Positions 1 to 13,005 of a DNA stretch of 64,000 nt are shown here, piece after piece. Position 1 is the stretch's first letter; every line of letters starts with the position of its first letter. Source of the DNA: Psilocybe azurescens. Lineage: Eukaryota; Basidiomycota; Agaricomycetes; Agaricales; Agrocybaceae. The translations under genes were made by a program, and so were the position numbers. The stretch spans positions 1 to 64,000 of the forward strand of contig JAJIRX010000904.1 in the NCBI GenBank assembly GCA_023853785.1. The letters are read 5' to 3'. The notes beneath the pieces were generated by a model that made no database searches, had not been told where the DNA came from, and saw nothing but the letters and a program-made list of their open reading frames with translations.

Positions 1-1300
1 TGCATATTAAAACTCTTCATTGACATGTTTGTTCACTCACAATTTTGAGTGAACAAGAAAATGTAGAACTTCAAAAATTATAGATAATAAAGAATATATA
101 TACATGTAGTGCTTCAGCAAATTTAGAAAGCGATATGACCATCCTTTGTTTTTAAAATAACCTTAACATGAATATCCATTGTGAATATAAAATTACATAG
201 TGCTCAATCACTTTTGTAGTGCCAAAGTAGCTGTTTGATCTGACTACAGTTTAGCAGTGTTTTTGGTGCAACATATTATTAGTCTTTTGTGTCATCTGTC
301 AATAATTTCATATAGTCCTTACATATATAACTGGCTTCTGTGTATATTGATAGTATTATTTACTGCTACTGTCTACAAAAAATAGTATTTGTAACTCTCA
401 TTTCAAGTCTATAGTTGTTATGACTTATATAATGATTGGTATTGATCCTTGAATACATGCTTTAAGATGTATCTGAACACTTAGATAAGATTGAATTTAT
501 CCTAAGTAAGATATCTAGTAGCATAATGGGTATCTCTAGACCTATCAAATAGATTGAGTAGTTAAAAATAAAGGTGGTCCTTCAGAGGGTGATTCAGCTG
601 TAAGTGTAATGTTTTGTGCAATTTGCAGTTCAGAAGCTTGAGACTTTAATGAGTTCAAGTTTTATGAATATCTTGCAAAGTTCACACAAAGAATGGGTAG
701 TAAAATGAGTTAAGATTCTTCTGGCCTCATTTGAACTCTCTTAAATACAGGAAAGTATTTCTACAACTGTAAAGCATATTCTGTAAAGTTCTACACTACT
801 AGTTTGTTATCTGGACAAGGACTGATGCTTGTTTTATTCTAAGTGGACTCTGCAATGCTCAGTTATTGGAGATGATTAAACAGGCATTGCTTTCTTCTGC
901 AATCTTGCTATTCATATTTAAAGAGGAAATCACATGTAGTTTCAAGAAAAGAAAGTGTCCACTATCTAGATGGATTAATTAACTACCTAAATGTGTATTG
1001 TACAGCTGATTTGGCCAGTTCTTTAAGAGAAGAGAATGAAACAGTCTTGAGCTGGAATTTTAGAATGAGGGCAAAGGGATCTATGGAATGCAAATATACT
1101 ATAACAATAGTGCTATATGCACATTACATTATATGTAGTTCTACATGTCAAATATGTAATGTTGATTGTAATAGTTGACATGTGTCACCTATATGGGCAC
1201 TGTTCAGCTGCTGATGAACATGTGTTCCATGCTGTGGTACATGTTCTTCTCTTCATCAAATACTCTCTTTCTTTGATGATGATGATCTTCTGCATTGTCT
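1..1300. other. AT-rich stretch, no gene seen
   Basis: I see no ORF with protein-like composition, no RNA gene and no clear repeat edge. The short open frames here look random. Confidence 0.5.
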
Positions 1301-1612
1301 TCAGTGAGTCTGCTTCATGTTTCTGATTGGATTTGTTTTGATATTATTGTATAGCAATACAATTTGTTTCAATGTGAGGCCATAGAAGTTGCCTACCTTC
1401 TCTTCTATCAATGTCAATGCCTTCAGCACAATGTTTATTGATGCAGTATTGTCCTTGTTCACATATGCTACAAAGGACATAGTGACCCATACTATGTCTC
1501 CAGTCTTAAATGCCACTGGTTTGACATGTTTCATGCTGTTATGTGGTGAGTATCTTTTTATCATCTTTGGTTTTCTTGTTACATGCCATGAATGCAGTTG
1601 CTTGACAAACAC
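1301..1612 (-). pseudogene. fragment of an unnamed basidiomycete repeat ORF (TGDIV type)
   Basis: A 103-residue minus-strand frame whose middle reads FKTGDIVWVTMSFVAYVNKD, followed by a hydrophobic VLKALTLI strand. This resembles a small beta-rich ORF (TGDIV.VQVSF.A.P.K...VVLR.L.L) that I remember as repetitive in mushroom genomes, usually beside transposons. I know no function for it. The start is uncertain and neither flank continues the frame, so I treat it as a remnant. The family match is from memory; the open frame is seen directly. Confidence 0.35.
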
Positions 1613-3640
1613 TGTATGGTAGTTGTCATCCTGTCAACGATGTCTTCAGCTAGTGGATAATGTTTTGTTAATATAATAGAATAAACTTACATTGAATTCT
1701 GACATTGCAGTTGATTCTTTCACATTGTGCTGTGCATCTGTGCACCTGCTCCAATGTGGCCTTGGCCTCTATATAGCTGGGGTCCATGGACTGTGGTTGT
1801 TGTCTTGATGTTTGTATTGTTTGTGATTCTGTCATGTATATGTTGCTATATTATATGACACCTTTGTTTTTCTTCTTTTAACCTCTTCCTTACCGTGAAC
1901 AATGAAACTTGGTGTATTCAAACTTGATATTATGTCCTCAGTATCTGACTATATTTTTATATTCTGTAGTATCTTGTACCTGTTTTGTATCCCTTTTTTT
2001 CTGTTCTTTGGACTTTGATACATTGTTCACTCCAATAATTGAATAGACATTTTGGCAGGTAGACTATTCTTTCTGTAATGTTTGGTTGTGCCTAACAAGA
2101 ATATTTGTTAGTGTTTCAGCATATTTTGAAATCTGTATAGTCCTATTGCTGTGGTCTGTAACTTTAATGTGTTATGTCTCTACTAATGATACCATTTGCC
2201 AAGGACAAATACAATCAATAACCAGTCTGTTTCTTTTCTAAGTCAATGACTGCTATAGTGATGGAGCCAAAATACAGAAAGAGACAGCCATGGTGTCAAC
2301 AGAAAATGTGGTGTGTATGAGGATGCATTGGCTGCCTGTCAGTGTGGTAGGAATATATTGAAAAACTCTACTAACCTGAAGTTCAAAATGTTTTAAGATT
2401 CTCCAGATATTGCAATAAAGAAGCAGCCAATGCTGCAAAAACTGAGCTAATGTTTAATAGAATCCTATTATTACATAATAGAACTCTTATCTTTAGTCTG
2501 AGAATTCTCTTGCTCAGTAGAACACATGAAAGTGTATAGAGCTGTTTATTGAAGCAAGTAGTATTGTAATAAAGAGTTATTGGTGGAGAAAAGAAGAAAT
2601 CACTTAAATTTACTCAAGAATTCAATTCTTTTATTCACAATGGTAGTTCATGAGCCCATCTGATAAGCTTTGCATGCACTCTGAATTGTGTTCTCTGTGT
2701 GATTCAGAGTTCAACTCTTTCACTTACATGCATCAATTACTTACATCACTTTTGCTAATTCCTCTCTAACTCATTCCCCACTTACTAATTTTTCCCTTTT
2801 GTTAAGATGTATAGTTCATAAAATATATCCCACCAAACTAATCACATTCTTTGGACACACCTATAACTGTCTGCTGTTCAACTCCTCATTTGACCATTTG
2901 ACTTATTCCCTTTATGTAAGTTTGATGTTCTGTTTGGATCTAAAGCTGACAGAGGTGGATTCAACAATTTAGTACCATTGATAATATAAAAATAACAATT
3001 ATATAATATAATTTTCTTTAGGTTCTAGTACAAATACTATAATTGCCAATGCTGAGACTCAAAGAATACAGTGTAAAAATAAAAAGGACTGTAATGCCGG
3101 GCAAAGCCTCGGCCCACAATACAAGTTCTTTTAACCAGGACCCCTGCTGTTGTCACAAAATCTATCTTCAATAACGTGATTTATTTTATAATGTGATGTG
3201 ACCTTGTAACATTAAGCATGTGTTACTCAAAAAGTGGCATTTTCAGCTGCTTACTTCTGACTGACCGATTTGATATGATAACAATAAATAATAATACTTG
3301 GCTTGATGGCCGCTGCTTTGCATGGCGTAACAAGGCCTTTTTTCCTTTTTTTGTGGGACTGATTTGAACCATCCTCGATTATTTATTATTTATTCTTAAT
3401 ATTATTACTTGTTCTTAAATAACAATTTTTTGCATCGAAAATTTATAATTACATATATTGAACAAATAACTACCACATTATCAAAAAACTAGTGAAAAAG
3501 GGGCTGTTTTATTATGTCAGGGCCAGATTTTGTAGTTTTGGTACATTTTTCACAAATATGTTGATTATCGCATTAAACATAAAAATATAAAAATACAGAA
3601 TAACATGCATGAGTTCTGAGAATGCCAAGAATTAGATCTT
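1613..3640. other. AT-rich stretch, nothing supported
   Basis: No coding frame, repeat boundary or RNA gene could be supported. It contains only short random frames and T-rich tracts. Confidence 0.45.
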
Positions 3641-3841
3641 AAAGGAGCAGCAGTTACAAACACCACACCTCAAGAGGGTTCATGTTCACAAGTCAATAAA
3701 ATCTCGGTTAACGAAAAGACAGAAAATACAACATACCTCATCATCTTCAACAGGTTCAAACAGAAGGCTTCATATTTGTCTCGTTTCTTCACTATTTCTT
3801 TCCGCCCTGCTCGTCATCTTCTTGAGCAATCGTTGGTGTGT

Positions 3842-4972
3842 TCAGATGAGTTTTGTACATATTGGTCTTTGAACATGTTGTCGAGGTACATATAGTCTGT
3901 TCAGCAAGCTGGTAAGAATATTTCTATTGAGAATGGCATGACATACCTTTCTTCCGTCACTGGAGAGATTGCAAAAGCAATGCCCGGTTAGGAACTTGGG
4001 ATTCAACCTTGCTTTCCGATAATGGACAACCAGGAACACTTGAAGTGCCTCGGACGCAACCAACAATCGATCTTGGGATCACACATTCTGTTGAAGAGCC
4101 ACATATTAGCCCATGTGGATCAGAGGTCACATTGTCTTGAGTTTTGCTGCTACTAAGATGTGAGTTAATCGTGCCATGCATAAACAAAATCATTATATAT
4201 GTGCACTGTTAGTTAGGTTTAAAGCCTATTTGTGCTTTTTATGAGGTGGGGCTGTTGAGTGATAGTTTGTTGCCCGTTACGAGTGTTGTGGATCCAGTGA
4301 TGGAGGAGGAGATTAAGGCTATGTTGGTTGACGTGATAGAAGTGGGCTGGGTTTGCGAAAGTGTCAATGAGCATCGACCCGTGATCTGTGTAAGGTAAAA
4401 GGGGCAAATTCTGGCATTAGCTTCGCGTATCATTTAATGAAATACTCACCTTGCTAATTTACTTGAGTGTCGAGGTCTTGTTTTCAGACGTCTATGAAGG
4501 GCCATTCCTTTATCGACCCGGTCAACCTCCCACCAGAACTAAGTATATGAGTATATTTTCAGCCTATAGATCTACGATCAATAGACCATCAGTATTACTC
4601 TGTTGCGTTTGTAGTACTGAATTAATATGGTGGTCGTCATCTGAGCAAGGTAAAAGCTCTTGTTAGTGAACACTTTGTTGTTCAAGGTCTTTGTACCTGC
4701 TGCGAGTACAACTCGTAACCTGATCCATGTAAGCTGTATTTTCAGAGGTGTATGTTGTCCCCTTCATGGATAGTTGTTCCAGCATCTTTTGAAGCTTTAA
4801 TGGGAAGTGAGATTCATTGTCAGAACTTCAGAAAGAAACTTACCTTGACTGAATTTTACAACCCAGATTTGGCCTAAGTTGGCATGTGATCTATTGTCCT
4901 GCTTCAACTCCCTCGAATTGAAACTTCGCCCTCGCAAGAAGTCAAGAACTCCTAGATACTTATATTCAGCCT
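3842..4972 (-). CDS. unidentified exon-like segments, possible host gene
   Basis: Several minus-strand pieces have protein-like composition and splice-like edges. The upstream piece (about 4972-4844) reads YLGVLDFLRGRSF, then RSHANLGQIWVVKFSQ, and ends at a good GTAAGT donor. A second piece near 4790-4730 reads QKMLEQLSMKGTTYTSENTA. A third (4066-3842) reads EALQVFLVVHYRKARLNPKF, then GRKVCHAILNRNILTSLLNR. I do not recognise the family and cannot prove that the pieces belong to one gene. Stops between them would have to lie in introns. The coordinates cover the apparent exons only. Confidence 0.3.
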
Positions 4973-5219
4973 CTGTATGATTTTAATGTTGTCAGATGGG
5001 CGGAACATTTGTTGTCATATCACAAATTCGTTGTTGTACAATCAGTACAGCGGTGAGATGTTTAGTGCAGGGTGACTTTGTAATTGCCCAATACACAACA
5101 CCCAATCAAATACTTATATTGATCAGTTCAATCTGGGAGGGTAAGCTCATAAGGCTTATTACAATAACTAGTTCAGCAGAGTACAGACTTAGACGATTGC
5201 TCTGGGGTGATCACTAGTA

Positions 5220-6960
5220 GCTAGAGAACACTTTTACAGGCTAGTACACACAAGGCACTTGAATAGTAAGGGTGATCTCTCTATATGAGGGCGATCACCA
5301 ATATCAGGGGGGATCGCTTTTGGGGGCAAGTGTACACAGGACACTTAACAGTTTCTCTTTATAAAACCCAAACTCAAACTTTATCAAACACTATAAGCGA
5401 TCACCCGTATTAACACGTAGTAGATCCTTGGTTCCTATAAGCAACTGGGCACACTAGTCCACAGTCCTTAGTTTACTATAGGCAATGTCCTGAAAACAGT
5501 CAGATTTCTCTGACAGTCATCCCTAGTTACTATGAGCAATCACTAGCCTTTATAGGGTTCCCACCCATACTTAATAATCCCCAGGGCAGTCTTACTATAG
5601 GCAATGTCCTGAACAGTCGGAGTTCTCTGACAGTCGTCCCTAGTTACTATGAGCAATTGCTAGTCGAGTATAGGGTTCCAATCTGTACTTAACAATCCCC
5701 AGGGCAGTCCACGGATGACTTATAAAAGCCTGCTTATCAAGTCTAATAGACCTGACGTTGAATATCACAATGGCAATCACTCACAAAACCAGGTAGCGCC
5801 TAATTGCTTAAGGTGAACTGCAGTGTTTGATCTCTTATCACACAAATCACTAGTCCTCGAAGTGTTAACACTAGAATTCTTATTCAGAGTAAATTCTGAT
5901 ATCAAATCTGGGGTGTAAATTACTTGGTTCCTATTCTAAGATACAGGGCTGTTTTTATAGACTAAATAGATACTTTGGCTTGTGATAATTGAAAGAGACT
6001 AAGAGAAAAGGAAGGAAATGGACCGCATGCTGCCTAGCCTTTGCTGCACCAATTATAATAGTGGAAAGTACTAGTTTGCCTGGGCTACGGCGCTTATTTG
6101 AAGATAACATGGTTGTCCATGTGGCAGTGCCTTCTTGGGTAGCTATCACCCAACTTATTTTATTAGATGGCTCGCGGCTAAGGCATGTCAGGACTAGATT
6201 GCTTAGGGGTATATTTCCTAGGAAACCCTCCCAAGGTTCCCCAGCACAGTTGCTATTGGTTTAGGACCCCTGGAACAGCAGGTGCCCTTATCATGAGGCA
6301 AGTTACCTCTAGTATCTTGTGGCGATCGCTGGCTGGGTGATCGCTCACTCACGTTGGCTGCATTGCAAATTACAAGTTTTTATAGTCAGATCTAGTAGAC
6401 CGCCATATGCTGAGTTGTACACAAGATTTCAATTGCCAATACATTCGGTCTGTGGGGCGATCACCCGTGTGGCGCAGTGATGCCTGATCCCCGAGCAGTT
6501 GATCGCCTAATTTAGTGGACAGCCTTTGTGAGGCCTGGACACAGTGATTGCTTTTGCTAATTAATAAGGTTTTCATCACTTGGCGATCACTTGGTAAGAC
6601 ACTGGTGGTGTTACCCTTTGTAAGAGCCAAGGTCATTTCTTAAGGGTTTCTTCTTTGCATGGGACTAATAGTATGATCAATGGAGTGGGTGATCACTTCG
6701 GACGCTCGGTTAGGGTTGCTTTGATAGCTGTGTAGGAAACTAAAGGTAGTCTTTGATTCGTAGCACTGATTAATAGGCCACACTACACCTTAGTTAGTTT
6801 GTAAGGTCTATTACTCTTGTTGGCCCACTAGGAAGTAAAGCCTCAAAGCCTAATAGTCTGGCGTATCTCCTACCCTTCACTAGTATAATGTACTAGTTTA
6901 TTACAGATAACAATCGCAAAAATAAGGGCCTCTGTATCTCACTATGAATTGTAAGCTCAG
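5220..6960. repeat. repeat-rich region with a ~120-bp tandem duplication
   Basis: Two adjacent ~120-bp units (about 5472-5591 and 5592-5712) both carry ACTATAGGCAATGTCCTGAA, then CCCTAGTTACTATGAGCAAT, and end in CCCCAGGGCAGTC. The surrounding DNA is sprinkled with GCGATCAC/GTGATCGC words. Weakly inverted ACTAGT-containing edges near 5160 and 6900 suggest one old element, but I could not define termini or a target duplication. No coding frame was supported. Confidence 0.4.
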
Positions 6961-6966
6961 AATGGT

Positions 6967-7470
6967 TTACACCCTTTCAGCGGCGACGGCATTCATCTTA
7001 CTAGCACCTGACTTTGCAAACTTCAACATCTTGCGAATCTGTCCTTGCGCCTCGCGACCGTTAACTGGTAAGCTGTTTACATCAACAGTTATATAGAGCA
7101 AAGTTTACCAACAATCGTTAACTTCTAGTAAGGTAACCGATCTTTGTTGTCAATAGGGTTCAACTTCCATCAGAACTTGATGCTGTTCTCCCTCGATCTG
7201 TTTTGCGGATTTGCTTTCTATCAAACACAAGCTGTATTGCTGTTGCATGTTCAACGTGTCAACAAATAAGTCTGTATCAGTGACAGGTGAGTCTACCTTC
7301 TGTATTTGAAACGCACATAGACAACTAACCAGAAGATATATGTGCATAGTAATGCGAACGCTTTGCAGCATCTATTTCTAAATCGACACCTTCACGAAGC
7401 ATGGACTGTATGATTTGAGCAATATGGTGCAAGGATGAGCATATGATTGGTACAGATTGTGTCGTCTGTG
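6967..7470 (-). CDS. unidentified small multi-exon gene, probably host
   Basis: Three minus-strand exon-like pieces in order. About 7470-7380 reads HIAQIIQSMLREGVDLEIDA, then AKRSHYYAHIS. About 7300-7150 reads LFVDTLNMQQQYSLCLIESK, then KQIEGEQHQVLMEVE. 7072-6967 follows a clear ...AAACAG acceptor and reads LPVNGREAQGQIRKMLKFAK, then SGASKMNAVAAERV and a stop. Composition, charge pattern and intron edges look like a real, fairly conserved protein. The donor of the middle exon is uncertain, and I could not name the family. Confidence 0.4.
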
Positions 7471-7686
7471 TCAGTTTAAGATTGTTTGAGAGGAACTCGG
7501 TCGTCAGTTCAATTCAGACAAAGCATTTGAAGGTGCATGTTCCTCTTTTTCTTCTTTTCTTTTTTTTTTTCACCCGCAACATGACATCTTCACTTTCTTG
7601 AGGCAGAGTTGTGGATAGTCTATGTATAGACTACAAGGATACTGATGTTGCAATCAATAGAGACTCTGCATAACATGATGTGGCGC

Positions 7687-9462
7687 TGTCATACACCAAT
7701 TTTGATTGGATATGAGATTTATCTATAAGCTTAGAGCATCTGTCTTGACTCCCCATTGCATGCAGAAGCCAGGGTTATTATTTCGCATTTTTATCTGAAG
7801 CACATCCCTCAATATTCAACGTCAAAGCCCATTCAAAGTCCACTTCAAGCTCCATTCCAACTTTCAATCTCCACTTCAACCATTTGATCAGTTACATTCC
7901 CTATCAATGATTCAATCATCTATCTATTTTGAACCTCAAGGCTATGCACAGATTATTCTTGGACATCATTCCTATCCATCCTAGTACACACAGCACTGCA
8001 CAGCATCATATATCACCATCATCATCAGCATTTGATCATCTACAACTATTTGGTCCTTAACTGGATTCCACATATGCAGCAAATCTTTGTCTCACTCAGC
8101 AGTCTTGGTAATGGATGACTGAGCTGTGCCATGAATAGACTGGTTCTATTCATTAGCATGGTACTTGTTCGCTATTTTGGCTCCTTTTCTATTGTCTGAC
8201 ACTTTCATATGATTGATCCTTTCTTCCTATTGTCATTCTTGCTTATTGTACTTACTCAGCTTCGCTTCTTTCTTACTCATCTCACTTCGCTTTTCATAAT
8301 CCTGCTTATACTTCTTACTCATCCTATGTTACTTACTTACTCATCCTTCTATTTTTCACTCCTAAACTCCGTCAGCTTTCAATCTATTGTATGTAGTTGA
8401 CAGATGGGACTACTGGGTGTCGTTCTACAGAATGATTGGTATAGTTTGGACGCTTGATCTCTTTTAAATATTTTTCTATGTTCTCTGGTATATAAACCAT
8501 GTATTAGTATCGCTTGGAATACAAGGAAGTTACAAGCCCCAACTTTCTTCACAGCAAAGATTTCAAGTTATCAAGTACTCAGTCCAGCACTCCAAGCACG
8601 CATTCAATCAATCTCTATCAGTATTCAGCACAAAATTCAACAATCACTCCAGTTATTCAAGACGTTCATCAGTGGCTAGACCAGCCTATCCAACCACTCA
8701 CGTTCTCTCATCACAGAGAATTTTGTCCAGTTCATTTCGATCCTACCATCCTCCAGACCCTTCATTCTTCCTCTACATCAAGATCTTCAACTCCCCATCG
8801 CTTCAGTTGCTCCGGAATATTTTATTCAGCAATTTTGGTCTTGTTGTCATCTTCATCCATCGCTCCAGACACCTTTTATCCGGCTTCTCTATGTTCTTTG
8901 ATTTTTTGGCTGAGGAATATCGCTTAGGTCGTCACCTTCGATCGCCCTAGTCATCCCTCATTCACATCACTGTTCTGTTTGAGGTTTGGATCAAGAACAT
9001 CGCACTATCCTTCATCATCTATCACTCCAGGCCGCTCAAGCCATTACTCCATCAGCAGGCTTTACTTCTAGTTTTGTAGACACTGTAGACTTGATTAAAG
9101 TGCACTAGGATCAAGACCACATTCTCACTCCTGCCCCCGTATCAATCCCTGCAAATTATCTAGTCATTTGGCCCCTCCACAGTCATCACTCTTTGTTCAC
9201 ACTGTTCTACCCCAATCAAGTCAGGTTGCTTCCTCCCAGTAAATACTCAAGGGCATTTTATATTCCCTCATCCATTCCTCCTCCTTCATACATCCCTGCC
9301 CTCCTCAGACCACATACATCTACACAACCTAGTGGCAAAGCCAGCCCTCACTTTAACTCAACAGGGAGAGAGTTGTCTTATCTAGTCTAGACCATTCCTC
9401 TCTGGTTTGTGTTTTGGTTTTCAATTTATATATCAAATCACACACTACATAGTTCAGCGTCC
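7687..9462 (+). repeat. repeat R1, copy a (LTR-like)
   Basis: A ~1.78-kb repeat starting TGTCATACACC and running to ACACTACATAGTTCAGCGTC. It recurs almost identically at 44285-46529, and its first ~160 bp recur inverted at 48603-48764. All copies start at the same TGTCATAC base, so that terminus is real. It contains a TATATAAACC promoter-like box near 8490 and many CATC/TTCA words. It starts with TG, and CACACTACA near the right end could be an LTR terminus, but I found no target duplication and the shared sequence runs 12 bp further. The 137-residue plus frame at 8514-8927 is low-complexity Ser/Thr/Pro and is probably not a protein. Confidence 0.6.
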
Positions 9463-9743
9463 TGCAAGTTTGATTGTGCGTTCAGTCTCTCTAACTCTTT
9501 CTTAGTACGCCGATGCTCATACGTCTGAATCCACTCAAACAAGGACATATCACCAAACACAGCAGGTCTGTGCTTATAGTCGTCGACATTATTTGCTCCT
9601 GTGTAATTTCCCTCGTGTTTGTTAAGCACCACTTGATCTTCCAATATATCGACGCCCGTAAGGTCTTCTACCAACATAGTCTCTTGCTCTTGTTCGTGAA
9701 TATTTACAGTCAATCTCCAGTGACCCAGTATATTGCTGACATA

Positions 9744-9953
9744 CAGTAGCTCAAAAAACTGTCCCAATGTTTGGCACTTTCTCACTAATTGTTTAATAAC
9801 TTGGGAAATAAATTATGTAAAAGTCTGAAAATATTATGTGTTATAGTTTAACATGTGACTAACATATTTCTCACCAAGGTCACATGATTTTAACAAAAAC
9901 TGATTAAGTAATGGAATTTACAAAATAATAGAGCATTGGGACAGTTTTTTGAC
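9744..9953. repeat. Tc1 left terminal unit, itself palindromic-ended
   Basis: The left TIR is bounded outside by TCAAAAAACTGTCCCAATG (9751-9769) and inside by its reverse complement (9934-9952). The right TIR (11138-11346) has the same layout. Each end thus looks like a small MITE rather than the direct-repeat pair of classic IR/DR Tc1 ends. Confidence 0.85.
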
Positions 9954-9960
9954 TCTCTAT

Positions 9961-10987
9961 CTAGTACTTAGTATGGCCTCCCTTTGCCTTGATAACAGCC
10001 TCCATTCTTCTTGGCATGCTTTCTATAAGCCTTTGGCATGTTTCTGAAGGTATTTCAGTCCATTCATTTGCCAATCTCTCCCACAATTCAAATGCTCCTT
10101 TGGGTGGTGTCTCATAGGTGTTCATTTGCCTTTTGAGGTAAACCCAAAGGTGTTCAATGGGATTGAGATCAGGGGATTGGGGTGGCCACTCCATAACTTC
10201 AACATCATTGGCCAAAAACCATTCTTGAGCTTTTTGGAGGTATGTTTGGGGTCATTATCCTGCTGAAAAATCCTTTTCCCCTCTGCCATCTCCAAGTTGT
10301 CAAAGCTTTCATCCACCCCATGCTCCAAAATTTCACAGTATTGGTCTGCATTCATCTTCCCCTCAACCTCAGTGAGTGTTCCAACACCATTCCACCCCAT
10401 ACAACCCTATACCATGAGATTGTTGCCCTCTCTGTGCTTGACAGTTGGTAATGTTGTTCTATCTGAGATTGCTTCACCCTTGGGTTTCCATGTATAGACC
10501 CTTCCATCTGAGCCAATCCTGTTGATTTTTGTTTCATCTGACCAGAGTACTCTTTTCCAATCCTCCACAGTCCAGCCAACATGATTCTGGGCAAATTTTA
10601 GGTGTTTTTGACAGTGGATAGCCTTGAGGAGGGGCTGTTTTGATTTAACAACAGAGCGGAAGTTGTTTTCTTTGAGGGCATTTCTGACTGTTTGGGCACA
10701 AACAGGAGAGGGAATAGCATCATTGATGAAGTGTGTTGCCTGGACAGCATTGTCCAGCTTTCCTGTTTTGATTTGATGAAAAAGGACCTGTTTATCCTTG
10801 GGAGTAAGCTTGGAGGGACGTCCACCTTTATTGTTTCGGGGTTTTCTTTGTTGGCATCCACTTCCCTCTTGATTCTTCCAACAGTAGACTTTCCCAAACC
10901 AGTTTTAGACTCTATTTGATGAAGAGAATAGCCCTCTTCAAGAAGATTGAGGACAGAATTGTACTGAGAAGGTGTTGCAGGCTTCAT
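9961..10987 (-). pseudogene. Tc1-family DD34E transposase, frameshifted
   Basis: Cut-and-paste transposase that would bind the TIRs and integrate at TA. Start ATG at 10987. The N-terminal helix-turn-helix reads SQYNSVLNLLEEGYSLHQIE, then a second HTH KTGLGKSTVGRIKRE. The catalytic region shows WSDET (first Asp), FQQDNDPKHTS (second Asp) and WPPQSPDLNPIEHLW (Glu about 34 residues later). It is broken by a one-base shift near 10835 (after ENPET), by a TAG where this family usually has Trp (MV*GCMGWNGVG, near 10408), and by a one-base loss near 10227 after KHTSKK. About 340 residues in total, normal for Tc1. Confidence 0.9.
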
Positions 10988-11137
10988 GATGTGGTGGTTA
11001 AAGAGAAAGATGGTTGAACTTGAATTCAACATTGTAAATGTGTACAAATAGTGTCACATGACCTTGTTTAATTTTCTCACAATTTATACAAAGCAATTTG
11101 GCTTTCTACAAGCATGTAAAGCTATTATTTTATAGGG

Positions 11138-11346
11138 TCAAAAAACTGTCCCAATGTTTTATTATTTTGTAAATTCCATTACATAATCAGTTTTTGTTAA
11201 AATTATGTGACCTTGGTGAGATATATGTTATTCACATGTTAAACTATAACATATAATATTTTCAGACTTTTACATAATTTATTTCCCAAGTTATTAAACA
11301 ATTAGTGAGAAAGTGCCAAACATTGGGACAGTTTTTTGAGCTACTG
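11138..11346. repeat. Tc1 right terminal unit
   Basis: Inverted copy of the left terminal unit, starting inside with TCAAAAAACTGTCCCAATG and ending outside with GGGACAGTTTTTTGAGCTACTG next to the TA target site. Confidence 0.85.
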
Positions 11347-13005
11347 TAGCTCTTCCACCAGAACAGCACAAATTTGTGATCCGAGTATAGTGGTCAGGGT
11401 TTCCTAATAAATACATTGATGCCATGGGTGATCCTATTTCCATCTTTGATGACAATTAATTGACTATTTTTAACATTGTTCTTCTGCTGGCGTCGTTGCT
11501 TTCCATTTTCAAGTCATCTTCGGCATTGTTATCCTCCCTCTCAAACACATCATACATTGATGCAAAAATCTGGTATGTCTTTAATGCTGGTTTGCTGATA
11601 TAGTCGGAAATGTACGAAACTATGGCTTTCACAGAAGTACCAGAAAGAAGACTGGAGACATCAGTATTGGACCTGGTAAGATATGAAAGCAGCGGAGAAG
11701 GTGTTGATCATGGGCTCCAACTTCTTCAAAAAGATATGACCAACTTCTTCATCGATCTTTGTTTTTTTGTATAGAGTTTGAGGAAAGCGAGCCTTGCAGT
11801 TCCCATTCTGATCGAGACAGCCTTTTGGTCCTTTAGTTGTCTGTTTATTAGCAGTAGCCTTCGGCTGCTTGCTTTGATCAATATCAACTGTAGTGCACTT
11901 ATGAACATTCAATCTCAGGATTATGTCATCTACTGTGTTTTTAAATAATTGCCACCAACTGTGGTTGGCACTGCACGCATAGCAATGATCTGTTGTATTA
12001 TCAGACTTGATACAGGAAGAAGGTGCTGCAACAGGTAATGTCAATGTAGGGTTGCAATAATTGCCATCTCTAGACACCTTGAGGACATCCAGGTCACCAA
12101 GTATCTCATGAACCCCGCCAACCGTATGGTCTGAAAACTGAGGAATTTTATCCTTGACAGACTGCATATCGCCCGTGATAAATTCTCCTCGATGGGCACC
12201 TTCTAAATATGCAACGATTTCATTTTGAAAAGCAGAATCACCACTCATTATGTGATCTCTAATTTCTTGTGGCGAGAAAACACCTTCAATCCATAACAAT
12301 AGGTGCAGATGTAGAGTGAGTCTTCCTTGTTGTTCAACTGTACCGTAATACACAGAAGTCTTACCATATAGCCCTGTGTTTCCAGTGCCTACACCCAGTA
12401 TGTGTTTAATAAACAGCTGAACAATCAGATGAAAAAACCACGCGGCCACCACTGGATTCTGAGCGACAAGCCTATTTCATTCAGAAGAAGATAAAATATC
12501 AGGTTTGAAAGTCATGTCTTCCTGTGCGTAGTATATACAAATAGGATGACGATTATCCGCTGGAGACAAAGTTATAAACCATAGAGGACAACCTCTGAAA
12601 GACAGTAAGGACCATATCTCGTTTTGCATATACTTTTTTGCTGTGATAGAACCTTTGACATAGCCTCCTATATGATCAAGATCATCCAATATCTTGAAGC
12701 AAGCTGATTCCTGCTCATTTGCAGGTCTAACATGATCACTGTTAGCTAGTCGAGTGGTGATGTCGTTGAGTACTGTCTTATCCAATGTGATAAGTCTTCT
12801 GGATATATCATTAAAGGAACATCGTTTGGCAACAAGAAAACTCCCAGTGATACCACCTTTTAATTGTTCATGATTGAACACGACAATGGGAAAGTACAGG
12901 TCACCTTGGAATCTTTTATCGTGATGCAGAAGAAGATGATGTTTGTGATCTATTTTGGTGATTTTCTTTTTGAGCAAGAACTGTCCAATACCGCCATAAC
13001 CCAGC

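Larger units (their letters stand above)
9744..11346 (-). mobile_element. complete Tc1/mariner element, 1,603 bp
   Basis: Flanked by TA (9742-9743 and 11347-11348), with perfect outer termini CAGTAGCTCAAAAAACTGTC. Long TIRs of about 210 bp lie at 9744-9953 and 11138-11346. The interior encodes a DD34E transposase on the minus strand. It is inserted in the Helitron Rep gene. The high identity between TIRs suggests fairly recent insertion, although the transposase has since been broken. Confidence 0.93.

Noticed and set aside
5955..6264. Overlapping 64- and 91-codon frames on opposite strands
   Set aside because: No recognisable composition or splice context, and the region is part of a repeat-rich stretch.
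8514..8927. 137-codon Ser/Thr-rich frame in R1a, also present in R1b
   Set aside because: Low complexity, two overlapping frames are open, and the two copies differ in ways that do not favour one frame. Likely LTR or leader sequence.
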